This document shows positions 35,188 to 44,089 of a stretch of 64,000 bases of DNA, one piece after another. Numbering within the stretch: the first letter of the stretch is position 1; each line of letters begins with the position of its first letter. Origin of the DNA: Pseudoxanthomonas broegbernensis (lineage in GTDB: Bacteria > Pseudomonadota > Gammaproteobacteria > Xanthomonadales > Xanthomonadaceae); the NCBI RefSeq assembly GCF_014202435.1, contig NZ_JACHGU010000003.1, positions 62,001 through 126,000 of the forward strand. The letters run 5' to 3'. The notes beneath the pieces are model-generated. The model had not been told where the DNA came from and ran no database searches. It saw only the letters and a list, made by a program, of their open reading frames with translations. A program made the position numbers and the translations under genes.

Positions 35188-36309
35188 TCAACGCGGCGCG
35201 ACGTAGCCGCCGGGCACACCCCGCGGCGAGAGCACGACCTGCCACAACTGCGCACGGCGGGTGCGGAAGGCCGCCATCGACCCGGCCAGGTAGAACCGCC
35301 ACATCCGCCGGAAGCGCTCGTCGTAGCGCGGGTCCAGCCGTTCCCAGGCCGCCTCGACGTTGTCGCGCCAGGCCTGCAGGGTGCGGTCGTAGTCGGCCCC
35401 GAAGTTGTGCCAGTCCTCGATCACGAAGGCGCCCTCGCAGGCATGCGTGAGTTGCGCGGCCGAAGGCAGCATCGAGTTGGGGAAGATATAGCGGGCGATC
35501 CACGGATCGGTGCGCCGGGCCGAGACGTCGCGGCCGATGCTGTGCAGCAGGAACAGGCCGTCGTCGGCCAGGCAGCGCCTCGCCACCCGGAAATAGTCGC
35601 GATAATTGCGCACGCCCACGTGCTCGAACATGCCGATCGAGAACACCGCGTCGAACCGCTCGTCCAGCTCGCGGTAGTCCTGCAGGCGGATCTCCACCGG
35701 CAGGTCGGCGCACAGCCGGCGCGCGTAGCCGGCCTGTTCGCGCGAGATGGTCGCCCCCACCCCGCTCACGCCGTAGCGCCGCGCCGCATACTCCAGCGCC
35801 TCGCCCCAGCCGCAGCCGATGTCCAGCACGCGCATGCCCGGGCGCAGGCCGAGCTTGCGGCAGACCAGGTCCAGCTTGGCCTCCTGCGCCGCGTCCAGAT
35901 CGCCGGCCTGGCGCCAGTAGCCGCAACTGTAGACCAGCCGCCGGCCCAGCATCGCCGCATACAGGTCGTTGCCCAGGTCGTAATGCCGGCGCCCGACCTC
36001 GCCGCTGCGGCCGCGCGTCTGCGGATTGGTCAGCCGCGCCAGCAGGGCGCGCCGGAGCTCGCCGATGCCGTGCACGCGCTCGTCCAGGCGCGCACGCATC
36101 AGCCGCTCCAGCAGGCCGTCCAGCGCGCGCGCGTCCCACCAGCCGTCCATGTACGACTCGCCCAGCCCCAACGATCCGTGGACCAGCAACCGCGCGTGCA
36201 GGCGCGCGTCATGGACCTGCATGTCCCAGTCGCGGTCGCCGCCGATGCGCACGCCCGCCTCGCCCAGCAGCGCTTCGACGCGACGCCCGGCGAGGGAGGC
36301 GCGTGCCAT
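35188..36309 (-). CDS. cfa: Cyclopropane-fatty-acyl-phospholipid synthase
   Basis: The 373-residue SAM enzyme adds a methylene bridge to unsaturated acyl chains of membrane phospholipids. The N-terminal lipid-binding region (ESYMDGWWDARALDGLLERL), the SAM motif VLDIGCGWGEALEYAA, the segment SIGMFEHVG and the active-site region RYIFPNSMLPS match Cfa. The length is close to the E. coli enzyme (382). It ends 9 bases before... the next upstream gene (36319) reads the same way, so both probably share a transcript. Confidence 0.95.
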   Translation of the reverse strand: MARASLAGRRVEALLGEAGVRIGGDRDWDMQVHDARLHARLLVHGSLGLGESYMDGWWDARALDGLLERLMRARLDERVHGIGELRRALLARLTNPQTRGRSGEVGRRHYDLGNDLYAAMLGRRLVYSCGYWRQAGDLDAAQEAKLDLVCRKLGLRPGMRVLDIGCGWGEALEYAARRYGVSGVGATISREQAGYARRLCADLPVEIRLQDYRELDERFDAVFSIGMFEHVGVRNYRDYFRVARRCLADDGLFLLHSIGRDVSARRTDPWIARYIFPNSMLPSAAQLTHACEGAFVIEDWHNFGADYDRTLQAWRDNVEAAWERLDPRYDERFRRMWRFYLAGSMAAFRTRRAQLWQVVLSPRGVPGGYVAPR

Positions 36310-36318
36310 GCCCGCCGC

Positions 36319-37143
36319 CTATTGCGCGAACAGCTCGCGGTAGTCCGGGGCCAGGTACGGCAGCAGTACCGCGGCCGGGACCTCGGCGTACTGCACCCCG
36401 TCCGCGTACGGCCCCACCTGGTAGGGCGCGAACACGAAGCGCAGCGCGGCGATCCTGCCGTCCTGCGCCGGCACCGGCTCGAACTGGGCGAAGTTCTCGG
36501 GCCGCGGCTCGGTGCCCTGGGCGATGGTCTTCAGTGCCGCGCCCAGCAGGCGCTGGCGGTCGCCCGGCTCCAGCGACTCGTCCGCGGCCCGGGTATGGGC
36601 CGCCGTGCCCAATTGCTCGGCCGCATGGTCGGCGATCGTGCGCCATCCCGCCGGCGAGGCCAGCAGCCGGTCCGAGGTCAGCATCTGCTCGTGCCGCGGC
36701 AACCAGACGAAACGCGCCACCAGGGGCTGGCCGTGGGCGCCCCCGGTGTAGAGGCTGCCCTCGGCCGCCACCGCCACCACGTCCGGCGTCTCCATCAGGC
36801 CGCGGAACCCCAGCGACAACTCGTAGGGCGCCCTGGGCGGCCCGTCCAGGCCCTCGACCGCCTGCATCAGTTCCGCGCGGGCCGCGGCGGCATAGGCGTG
36901 CAGCGCACTGGCCAGGCCGGGATAGGCCGCCGCCGAAGGCGGATAGCTGATGCCGACCACATAGCGCGGGTCGTGCTCGATCACGTCCTCCATCGATACC
37001 GGCGCCGGCATTTCCGGCACGGCGGCCTCCGCCACGGGCGGTGCCTCGATGGACGGCGCCGGCGCCTCCGCCTGCCGTCCGCAGGCGGACGGCAGCAGCA
37101 CCAGCACGGACAGCACCAGGAAGGGAAGCTTGGTTCGGATCAT
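36319..37143 (-). CDS. DUF3298/DUF4163-type lipoprotein
   Basis: The 274-residue protein has a lipoprotein signal ending PSAC, a Pro/Ala/Glu-rich spacer (to about 50) and an alpha/beta domain with YTGGAHGQPL, the recognisable motif of DUF3298. The C-terminal PYQVGPYADGVQYAEVP fits the same family (RsiV/PdaC-like extracellular domains). The domain in RsiV binds lysozyme and in PdaC is linked to cell-wall work. The function of this protein is not established. A strong GGAGG lies 9 bases before ATG 37143. Confidence 0.85.
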   Translation of the reverse strand: MIRTKLPFLVLSVLVLLPSACGRQAEAPAPSIEAPPVAEAAVPEMPAPVSMEDVIEHDPRYVVGISYPPSAAAYPGLASALHAYAAAARAELMQAVEGLDGPPRAPYELSLGFRGLMETPDVVAVAAEGSLYTGGAHGQPLVARFVWLPRHEQMLTSDRLLASPAGWRTIADHAAEQLGTAAHTRAADESLEPGDRQRLLGAALKTIAQGTEPRPENFAQFEPVPAQDGRIAALRFVFAPYQVGPYADGVQYAEVPAAVLLPYLAPDYRELFAQ

Positions 37144-37239
37144 GTCTGCGGACCTCCGTTGTGCCGCATGCATCTTCGCGTACATAGCCGCAGGGCGGCG
37201 CCGGCCGTCATTGCGCCGCGACCCCGGCGCTGCGCGGCA

Positions 37240-37533
37240 TCATCCCGCTACCTGGGTGGCGTATTCCGGATGCCTGGCCACCCAGACGGCAGCATAGGAA
37301 CACGCCGGGACCACGCGCCACCCCTGGGCCTTGGCATGCTCGAAGGCCTCGCGCACCAGGTGCCCGGCCACGCCGCGACCGCCGATGGCCAAGGGCACGC
37401 CGGTATGGTCGATGACCATGGCCCCGTCCTCCAGCCGGTAGAGCAGTTCGGCTTCGTGGCCGTCCATCCGGACGTGGAAGCGGTGCCGGTCCGGATCGTG
37501 CCCGATCGCGGGGGATGGGGGGGAATCGGTCAT
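37240..37533 (-). CDS. Small GNAT-like N-acetyltransferase (YjdJ/Gtn1 type)
   Basis: The 97-residue minimal GNAT fold has HRFHVRMDGHEAELLYRL and then IGGRGVAGHLVREAFEHAKAQGW (acetyl-CoA-binding loop R/Q-x-x-G-x-G/A form) and VVPACSYAAVWVARHPEY, with the Cys of this class. Homologues include human GATD/Gtn-type single-domain acetyltransferases. The substrate is unknown. ATG 37533 has GGAGG-like sequence upstream. Confidence 0.88.
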   Translation of the reverse strand: MTDSPPSPAIGHDPDRHRFHVRMDGHEAELLYRLEDGAMVIDHTGVPLAIGGRGVAGHLVREAFEHAKAQGWRVVPACSYAAVWVARHPEYATQVAG

Positions 37534-37654
37534 GTCGGGCCTCCGTGGAATGCGGCAAAAGGCGACGTGTAGCGTCACATTATGGCGGGCATCCGCGCAA
37601 TGGCATGTGAGGAATCCGGTCCGCCGCATGGGTTTCCGGGCCCGCCACCGCGGT

Positions 37655-37669
37655 TGGCACGCGTCCTGC
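37655..37669 (+). promoter_or_regulatory. Sigma-54 (RpoN) promoter
   Basis: TGGCACGCGTCCTGC matches the -24/-12 consensus TGGCACG-N4-TTGC at all but one position, with the invariant GG and GC exactly 10 bases apart. It ends 39 bases before the start codon of the small gene at 37709. Confidence 0.6.
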
Positions 37670-37708
37670 GACCCACCGGGACAGTACCGCCGCCGTGACG
37701 GAGCCAGC

Positions 37709-37876
37709 ATGAACGTTCTCGACGCCTACGCCGCCAACGATTCCGCCAGCGATGCCTCGCTGCTCGAAGGGCTGTACCAGTTGGTCATGGACGGGCATAC
37801 CGACAGTTGGGAGTTCGAGCAACTGACCCACGAAGTGTACGAGCGTCTCAAGACCACCTACTCGGTAGCCGTCTGA
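37709..37876 (+). CDS. Conserved-looking 55-residue acidic protein
   Basis: The protein begins MNVLDAYAANDSASDASLL and ends VYERLKTTYSVAV. It is acidic and helix-forming, with no signal, membrane segment or Cys. A GGAG lies 8 bases before the ATG and a very good sigma-54 promoter stands upstream, which argues for a real gene. I do not recognise a function. Possible roles are a small regulator of motility or nitrogen-related RpoN output. Confidence 0.7.
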   Translation: MNVLDAYAANDSASDASLLEGLYQLVMDGHTDSWEFEQLTHEVYERLKTTYSVAV

Positions 37877-37960
37877 CGCCACACGGGGCGCGCCTGGGCG
37901 CACGCCCCTTCCTCCCCGCCCCGCACCCTCGGGCGCGCACCTTTCCGATGCCACGCCGCT

Positions 37961-38734
37961 TCAGCGGTGGTCGCGCTTGCGCTGGTTGCGCCGGTCGTGG
38001 GTGCTGGCGCTGCCCTGGATCGCGCGCATCCGGCTCTCGCCGGCATGCAGTTCCTGCGCCTTGGCCGCGGCCTCCGGCGATACGTAGCCCTCGGCCTGGA
38101 GCGGTTGCGCCTGCGGGTCCAGTTGGCGCCAGGGCGGGGTCTGGCGCGCCTGTTCCTGCTGGGCCTGCAACAGCGTGCGGGTCGCGGCCAGCGCCTGCTT
38201 CGGGGTCGGCGCGCGCGCGCCGGCGCGGCGCGGGGTTGCAGTGCGCCCGGCAGTCGCCGCCTGCGCCGCATGGCCGCCGCGGGCAGCGGCCGTCGTCCTG
38301 GCCGGGGACGTCCCCGCCACGGCCCTGGGGGCTGCGGTGCGGCGTGCCGTCGCCTGGGCGGTCGCGGTTTTCTTCGTCACGGCCTTCTTCGCCGCAGTCT
38401 TCTTCACCACGGCTTTCTTCGACACGGTCTTTTCGCCTGTGGCTTTCTTCGATGCGGCTTTCCCGGCCACGGCGCTGCGCGCGGGCGATTTCTCCTTCGC
38501 CGCCTGGCGGGTCGTCGTGACCTTTTTCGCTGCCGTCTTCTTCGGCATCGCCTTCGTGCCCGTCTTCGCTGCGGCCTTCCTGGCGGGCGACTTCTTCGAA
38601 GCCGCTTTGCGGGCCGCGGCCGTCTTCGCAGCCGCCTTGGGCGTGCCGGCCTTCGCGGCCGGGCGGCGCCCGGTGGCGGCCTTGCGCGCGGCGGCCTTTC
38701 CGGCATGGGTGATGGATGCGGTACGGGTTGCCAT
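37961..38734 (-). CDS. Histone H1-like Lys/Ala-rich DNA-binding protein
   Basis: The 257-residue protein's first 150 residues are almost entirely Lys, Ala, Thr, Arg and Ser in repeats such as KKTAAKK, AARKAA and KKAVVKK. This is the composition of eukaryotic H1 tails and of bacterial Hc1/AlgP/H1-like proteins. The C-terminal 90 residues are Gln/Ala-rich and contain PWRQLDPQAQPLQAEGYVSPE and a His/Arg tail. It presumably binds and compacts DNA. GGAGG lies 6 bases before ATG 38734. Repeats make replication slippage likely, so the length may vary between strains. Confidence 0.85.
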   Translation of the reverse strand: MATRTASITHAGKAAARKAATGRRPAAKAGTPKAAAKTAAARKAASKKSPARKAAAKTGTKAMPKKTAAKKVTTTRQAAKEKSPARSAVAGKAASKKATGEKTVSKKAVVKKTAAKKAVTKKTATAQATARRTAAPRAVAGTSPARTTAAARGGHAAQAATAGRTATPRRAGARAPTPKQALAATRTLLQAQQEQARQTPPWRQLDPQAQPLQAEGYVSPEAAAKAQELHAGESRMRAIQGSASTHDRRNQRKRDHR

Positions 38735-38805
38735 CTTCGCCTCCGTCTTGGGGGGACGCAGGCAGACTGGCACGCCCCACATGCAGGCGCGGTGAGCGTC
38801 GCAGT

Positions 38806-39423
38806 TCAGCCGAAGCGCGGATTCATCAACTGCTCCAGGAACACCTGCGCCAGGCGCGGCTCCATCGCCAGCATGAACATGACCCCGAAGGCCGCCCCGG
38901 CCAGGTGCGCGCTGTGGTTGATGCGGTCGCCCCCGCGGTGGTCCATCCACAGGCTGTAGCCCACGTAGAAGACCGCGTACAGGATCGCCGGCGCGGGGAT
39001 GAAGAACACGAAGATCAGCGACCACGGCGAGATCAGGATGAAGGCGAACAGCACCGCCGACACCGCGCCCGACGCGCCGAGGCTGAAATAGCCGGCGTTC
39101 TTCTGGTTCTTCAGGTAGCTGGGCAGGATGGAGACCACCAGCGCGCCCACGTAGAACAGCGGATAGGTCAGCATGCTGCCGGTGAGCTGCCCCATCACCT
39201 GCTCGATCAGGCGCCCGAAGAAGAACAGGGTGACCATGTTGAACAGCAGGTGGGCCAGGTCCGCGTGCAGGAGGCCGTAGCTGGCCAGGCGCCAGTATTC
39301 GTGCCGCTGCGAGATCGCCGGCGGCCACAGGATCAGCCGGTCGGCCAGGCGGCGGTCGTGGAAGGCGCGCCAGGACACCAGCGCGGTGGCGGCGATCAGC
39401 ACGAGGGTAACGGGATAAGGCAT
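38806..39423 (-). CDS. Rhomboid-family intramembrane serine protease
   Basis: The 205-residue protein has six membrane helices. The catalytic Ser is in SLGASGAVSAVLF (GASG motif), the second residue of the dyad in INHSAHLAGAAFG (His), and the conserved HADLAHLLFNM is in helix 2. It cleaves membrane proteins within the bilayer. It is 8 bases after the POT transporter gene on the same strand, so they are probably co-transcribed. Substrates are unknown. Confidence 0.93.
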   Translation of the reverse strand: MPYPVTLVLIAATALVSWRAFHDRRLADRLILWPPAISQRHEYWRLASYGLLHADLAHLLFNMVTLFFFGRLIEQVMGQLTGSMLTYPLFYVGALVVSILPSYLKNQKNAGYFSLGASGAVSAVLFAFILISPWSLIFVFFIPAPAILYAVFYVGYSLWMDHRGGDRINHSAHLAGAAFGVMFMLAMEPRLAQVFLEQLMNPRFG

Positions 39424-39431
39424 GGCATTCC

Positions 39432-41048
39432 TCAGGCGGCGCGGTAGTTGTCCTGCATCGGGTAGCGGCGCGCGTAGGCGGCGAAGGCCAGCGCGGCGGC
39501 GAACGCGAAGCCGGCGAAGAAGAACATCAGGAACGCGTTCTCGCTCAGCCCGGTGCCGGCGATGCGGCCCAGCACGGCCTCGTTGCGCACGCCGAAGTTG
39601 GTCAGCAGCACCCACAGGCTGCCGAAGGTGCTGGTCAGGTACCAGAAGGCCATGATCACGCCCTTCATCGCGTGCGGCGCCTGGCTGTAGGCGAACTCCA
39701 GCGCGGTGGCCGAGACCAGGACCTCGCCGAAGGTCAGCATCAGGTAGGGCAGCGCCTGCCAGGCCAGCGAGACCGGCGCGCCGCCGTCCAGCCACAGTTG
39801 CAGCGCGCCGGCCACGATCCACGACACGCCGGAGATGGCGATGCCCCAGCCCATCCGCCGCAGCGCGGTGGGTTCCCAGCCCAGCCGGCGCAGGGCCGGG
39901 TACAGCACCAGGTTGTTGAACGGAATCAGCAGCATCACCAGCAGCGGGTTCAGCGCCTGCATCTGCGCCGCGTCCTGCACCAGCCAGCTCGGCCACCACG
40001 CCGCCCCGTGCGGGATGGTCATCTCCCGGCCCTGGATGATCCAGGTCGAGGCCTTCTGGTCGAACAGCGACCAGAACGGGGTCACCAGCGCGAACACGAT
40101 CAGGATCCGCAGCACCGCGCGCACGCCGTCCACCGCCGCGTCCGGGTGCGCGCCGCGGGCGCGCTCCAACTGCAGCGAGGCGCCCCAGCCGCCCAGCGCG
40201 ATCACCGCGCCCAGCGCCAGGCAGGCGGAGATGACGAAGCCGAAGTCCGGCCACCACGGCACCAGGCCGGCCAGCGACAGCGCCCACAGCCCCAGCAGCG
40301 CCGCCGCCGCCGCCAGGCCGGCCATGGCCACCGCGTAGCCGGGCCGTCCCTGCCCGGGCCGCCGGGTGCGCAGCGCGGTCTTGACCACCTCCAGGAAACC
40401 GTGCGGATCGTCGCCCGACGGCGGCACGTTGACGTAGCGCCGGCGCCCCAGCCAGAACACGACGGTGGCGATGAACATCAGCACGCCCGGGATGCCGAAG
40501 GCCACCGCCGGCCCCCAGTGGCGCAGGAACAGCGGCGCCAGCAGCGAGGCGAAGAACGAGCCGAAGTTGATGATCCAGTAGAACGCGTCGAAGACCACCC
40601 GCGCCTTGTCCTTGTTGCTCCGGTCGAACTGGTCGCCGCAGAAGGACACCACCAGCGGCTTGATTCCGCCCGAGCCCAGCGCGATCAGGAACAGGCCGGT
40701 GTAGAAGCCGCCGGCATGGCTCTCGAACAGCGCCAGGCAGGCATGGCCGGCGCAGTACACCAGCGAGAACCACAGGATGGTGTTGTACTTGCCGAAGAAG
40801 CGGTCCGACAGCCAGCCGCCGAGCAGCGGGAAGAAGTACACGCCGATGACGAAGCTGTGGAAGATGTCCTTGGCCGCGCCGTCGCGCTGCGCACCCTCGG
40901 GCAGGTAGGCCAGCAGGACCGAACTGATCAGGAACGGCACCAGGATGTTGCGCATCCCGTAGAAGCTGAAGCGCTCGCAGGCCTCGTTGCCGATGATGTA
41001 GGCGATCTGGCGGGGCATGCGCCCCGGCCCGGCGGTGGTGGTGGCCAT
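39432..41048 (-). CDS. Proton-coupled oligopeptide transporter (POT family)
   Basis: The 538-residue MFS protein has about 14 helices. The POT signature ExxERFxYYG is seen as NEACERFSFYGM near the N-terminus, and later PTR2 motifs (FYWIINFGSFFASLLAP) are recognisable. It imports di- and tripeptides with protons. Together with nearby exported peptidases (M3 at 32929, M14 at 41177) it fits a protein-degrading lifestyle. ATG 41048 is chosen, although no clear ribosome binding site precedes it. Confidence 0.93.
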   Translation of the reverse strand: MATTTAGPGRMPRQIAYIIGNEACERFSFYGMRNILVPFLISSVLLAYLPEGAQRDGAAKDIFHSFVIGVYFFPLLGGWLSDRFFGKYNTILWFSLVYCAGHACLALFESHAGGFYTGLFLIALGSGGIKPLVVSFCGDQFDRSNKDKARVVFDAFYWIINFGSFFASLLAPLFLRHWGPAVAFGIPGVLMFIATVVFWLGRRRYVNVPPSGDDPHGFLEVVKTALRTRRPGQGRPGYAVAMAGLAAAAALLGLWALSLAGLVPWWPDFGFVISACLALGAVIALGGWGASLQLERARGAHPDAAVDGVRAVLRILIVFALVTPFWSLFDQKASTWIIQGREMTIPHGAAWWPSWLVQDAAQMQALNPLLVMLLIPFNNLVLYPALRRLGWEPTALRRMGWGIAISGVSWIVAGALQLWLDGGAPVSLAWQALPYLMLTFGEVLVSATALEFAYSQAPHAMKGVIMAFWYLTSTFGSLWVLLTNFGVRNEAVLGRIAGTGLSENAFLMFFFAGFAFAAALAFAAYARRYPMQDNYRAA

Positions 41049-41176
41049 CGGATGGTCGGTCGCAAAAGAAACCGAGGGTACCCGATCGGCGGTTGCCACC
41101 GGAACCGTGCGCGGCGCCACGGCCCATGCCGCGCCGCACTGGCATCATGGCGGCTTTCCCCACCGTGCCGCCCCCC

Positions 41177-43003
41177 ATGTCGCGTTCCGTGTTCCGGTTC
41201 TTCCGCCCGTTGCCGGTGTTGTCCGGCCTGGTGTTCGGCCTGGTGTTCGGCCTGGCGGCCATGGCACCGGCCATGGCCGACGCTTCCCTGTCCACGGTGG
41301 CCGAGCGCTCCGGCTTCCAGCGCACCGGCCGCTACGGGGAAGTACCGGCGCTGGCGGCCGCGTTCCAGGCGCGATGGCCGGACCGGGTCCGCGCGTTCGA
41401 TTTCGGCACCACCCCGGAAGGGCGGCCAATGCAGGTGCTGGTGGTCACCGCCACCGGCGCGTTCGACCCGGCCCAGGCGCGCCGCCGCGGATTGCCGGTG
41501 GTGCTGGTCCAGGGCGGCATCCACGCCGGCGAGATCGACGGCAAGGATGCGGGGTTTCTGGCCCTGCGCCAGGTACTGGAAGGCCAGGCCGCCCGGGGGG
41601 CAATGGACCGCCTGGTGTGGCTGTTCGTGCCGGTGTTCAACGTCGATGGCCACGAGCGTTTCGGCGCCTGGAACCGGCCCAACCAGCGCGGCCCGGAGGA
41701 AATGGGCTGGCGCACCACCGCCCAGGGCTACAACCTCAACCGCGACTACCTGAAGGCCGACTCGCCCGAGATGCAGGCCATGCTGCGCCTGGTGCGCGAG
41801 TGGGACCCGCTGGCCATGGTCGACCTGCACGCGACCGACGGCGCCCAGTTCGAGCACGACGTGTCCATCCAGGTCGAGCCGCTGCACGCCGGCGACGAGG
41901 CACTGCGCACCGCCGGCCGTGCCTGGCGCGACGGGGTGATCGCCGACCTGGCCCGGCAGGGTTCGCTGCCGCTGGATTTCTACCCCTCCTTCGTGGTCGA
42001 GGACGACCCGGCCTCCGGCTTCGTCGACGACGTGCCGCCGCCGCGCTTCTCGCACGGCTATTTCCTGCTGCGCAACCGCCTCGGGATGCTGGTGGAGACC
42101 CACTCGTGGAAGCCCTACCCCGAGCGCGTGCGGATCACCCGCAACACCATCGTCTCGGTGCTGGAGCGGATGGCCGCGCACGGCGCGCAATGGCGGCGGC
42201 TGGCCGAGGCGGCCGACGCCCGCGCCGCACGGCTGGGCGGCACCGCGTCGCCGCTGGACTGGGCGGCCACCGACCGCTCGCGGACCATCCGATTCCGCGG
42301 CTACGCCTACACCCACACGCCATCGGAGGTTTCCGGCGCGCCGATGACCCGCTACGACGAATCCACCCCGCAACTGTGGCGCGTGCCGCTGCGCGACCAG
42401 TTGGCGCCGTCGCTCGTCGTCGCCGCACCCGGTGCCGGCTACCTGGTGCCACCGGCCTGGGCGGCACGGGTGCGGCCTTTGCTGGAGACGCATGGGGTGA
42501 TCTTCCAGCGCCTGGAGGCGGCCTGGACGCAGGCGCCGGTGGCGGCCTTCCGCGCGGACGCGGCCAGGTTCGCCGGCAGCTCCAGCGAAGGCCGCCAGCG
42601 CCTGGCACTGGACGGTAGCTGGCGAGCGGAAACCCGCGACGTCGGTGCCGGTGCGCTCTACGTCCCCATCACCCAGCCGCTTTCGCGGCTGGTGCTGGCC
42701 CTGCTCGAACCGCAGGCGCCGGACTCGATGGCCGCGTGGGGTGCGTTCAACAACGCCTTCGAGCGCAAGGAATACATGGAGGACTACGTGGCCGAGGACG
42801 TCGCCCGGCAGATGCTGGATGCCGACCCGGCGCTGCGTGCCCGCTTCCAGCGGCGCCTGGCCGAGGATGCGGCCTTCGCCGGCGACCCGGCCGCGCGCCT
42901 GGACTTCTTCTATCGCCGCCATAGTTCCTGGGACGAACGCCATGGCCTCTATCCGGTCCTGCGGCTGGAGCAGCCGCCGCCGGAAACGGCGGCCGCGGAT
43001 TGA
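41177..43003 (+). CDS. Exported M14-family zinc carboxypeptidase
   Basis: The 608-residue protein has a signal peptide (from ATG 41177; cleavage after AMADA). The M14 catalytic domain has the zinc motif GGIHAGEIDG (HxxE), FNVDGHERF, the third zinc His in VDLHATDGAQFEHD, and the catalytic Glu in MLVETHSWKPYP. The C-terminal 250 residues are a family-specific extension. It degrades peptides from the C-terminus outside the cytoplasm. An alternative ATG at 41147 would add ten residues before the signal. Confidence 0.9.
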   Translation: MSRSVFRFFRPLPVLSGLVFGLVFGLAAMAPAMADASLSTVAERSGFQRTGRYGEVPALAAAFQARWPDRVRAFDFGTTPEGRPMQVLVVTATGAFDPAQARRRGLPVVLVQGGIHAGEIDGKDAGFLALRQVLEGQAARGAMDRLVWLFVPVFNVDGHERFGAWNRPNQRGPEEMGWRTTAQGYNLNRDYLKADSPEMQAMLRLVREWDPLAMVDLHATDGAQFEHDVSIQVEPLHAGDEALRTAGRAWRDGVIADLARQGSLPLDFYPSFVVEDDPASGFVDDVPPPRFSHGYFLLRNRLGMLVETHSWKPYPERVRITRNTIVSVLERMAAHGAQWRRLAEAADARAARLGGTASPLDWAATDRSRTIRFRGYAYTHTPSEVSGAPMTRYDESTPQLWRVPLRDQLAPSLVVAAPGAGYLVPPAWAARVRPLLETHGVIFQRLEAAWTQAPVAAFRADAARFAGSSSEGRQRLALDGSWRAETRDVGAGALYVPITQPLSRLVLALLEPQAPDSMAAWGAFNNAFERKEYMEDYVAEDVARQMLDADPALRARFQRRLAEDAAFAGDPAARLDFFYRRHSSWDERHGLYPVLRLEQPPPETAAAD

Positions 43004-43007
43004 CGCC

Positions 43008-44006
43008 ATGCGAAGGTCCTTCGCCCCGCTGCTCGCGCTCGTGCTCGCCGCCGGCACGGCGGGCGCGCATGCGGGCGCCATGCCCGTGGCGGCGGCGGAC
43101 GATGCGGGCATGGCCGCCGGATTCGCCCTGGCCGTCCTCGATCTCCACCGCGAGCGCGACGACTGGCCGGCGAACCGGGCGCGCATCGCCGGGACGCTGC
43201 GCGGGCTGCAGCCGGATGCGGTGGCGCTGCAGGGCGTGCTGCAGGACGGGACGACGCTCAACCAGGGCGCATGGCTGGCCCGGAAGCTGGGCTACGACTG
43301 GCACTTCGCCACCATCGACCCGCCCAGCCGGCCGCGCCGCGAAGGCAACGCGCTGCTGACCCGCGCCCCCGTGGCCGGGCGCGGCGAGACCCTGCTGCAT
43401 CCCCTGCACGACCGGCGGGTGGCGGGCATGGTCACGGTGCTGGCCGATGGACGGCCGCTCAACCTCTACGTGGTCCGCCTGCACGGCACAGCCGAAGGCG
43501 GCGCCGTACGCGCGCGCCAGGTCGAGGACCTGTTGTCCTGGGTCCGGGCCACCGCGGGCAGCGCTCCGAGCCTGATCGCCGGCGACTTCGGCGCCGCCGC
43601 CGACGCGCCCGAACTGGCGCTGCTGCGCGCCGGCTGGGACGAGGCCTGCGGCCCGCTGCACGCGGCAGCCGGCCATCCCGATGCCGCCGCACCGGCAACC
43701 CTCCACGCCTTCGTGGAACGCGAGCGCTTGCTGCCGCTGGCAGCCAGCGTACTGATGCTGCACGCGGCCGACCCCGCCGCGGACGACGCCGATGCCGGCC
43801 AGGTCGCCGTGGATGCGAGTGCCGCCAACGACAGCGATGGAGATGGCGATGGCAATCGCGCCGACCAGGAAGGCAGCGACACGCGCGACGCCGGCCGCCT
43901 CCCGCCGACTCCCGGGCTGCTGATACGCGTACTCGCCGTCGATCCTGGAGACGGCAAGGATCGGGACGATGCCGAGCCAGCGTCCCCCGCCCCGCACGGG
44001 ACTTAA
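43008..44006 (+). CDS. Exported EEP-fold (endonuclease/exonuclease/phosphatase) protein, probably catalytically dead
   Basis: The 332-residue protein has a signal peptide and an EEP-like domain (about 40-250). The family's LQEV is here LQGVLQD, so the metal-binding Glu is Gly. GDFN is GDFGAA, so the Asn is Gly. The closing D-H motif is not found. REGNALLTRAPV and the beta-sheet pattern are kept. The C-terminal 80 residues are an Asp/Gly-rich stretch (DSDGDGDGNRADQ, calcium-loop-like). It lies 4 bases after the M14 peptidase gene. A binding rather than hydrolytic role is inferred. Confidence 0.75.
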   Translation: MRRSFAPLLALVLAAGTAGAHAGAMPVAAADDAGMAAGFALAVLDLHRERDDWPANRARIAGTLRGLQPDAVALQGVLQDGTTLNQGAWLARKLGYDWHFATIDPPSRPRREGNALLTRAPVAGRGETLLHPLHDRRVAGMVTVLADGRPLNLYVVRLHGTAEGGAVRARQVEDLLSWVRATAGSAPSLIAGDFGAAADAPELALLRAGWDEACGPLHAAAGHPDAAAPATLHAFVERERLLPLAASVLMLHAADPAADDADAGQVAVDASAANDSDGDGDGNRADQEGSDTRDAGRLPPTPGLLIRVLAVDPGDGKDRDDAEPASPAPHGT

Positions 44007-44089
44007 TGATTCGCACACGCGGCCTTCGCACCGCGCACGCGCATACCGCCCTACCTTGGCCGCTCCCCGCCCCGCCAAGGAATCCACGC

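Noticed and set aside
38175-38795. Plus-strand Ala/Phe/Val-rich frame opposite the H1-like gene
   Set aside because: It mirrors the Lys/Ala repeats of the minus-strand gene, has no ribosome binding site of its own and no recognisable domain.
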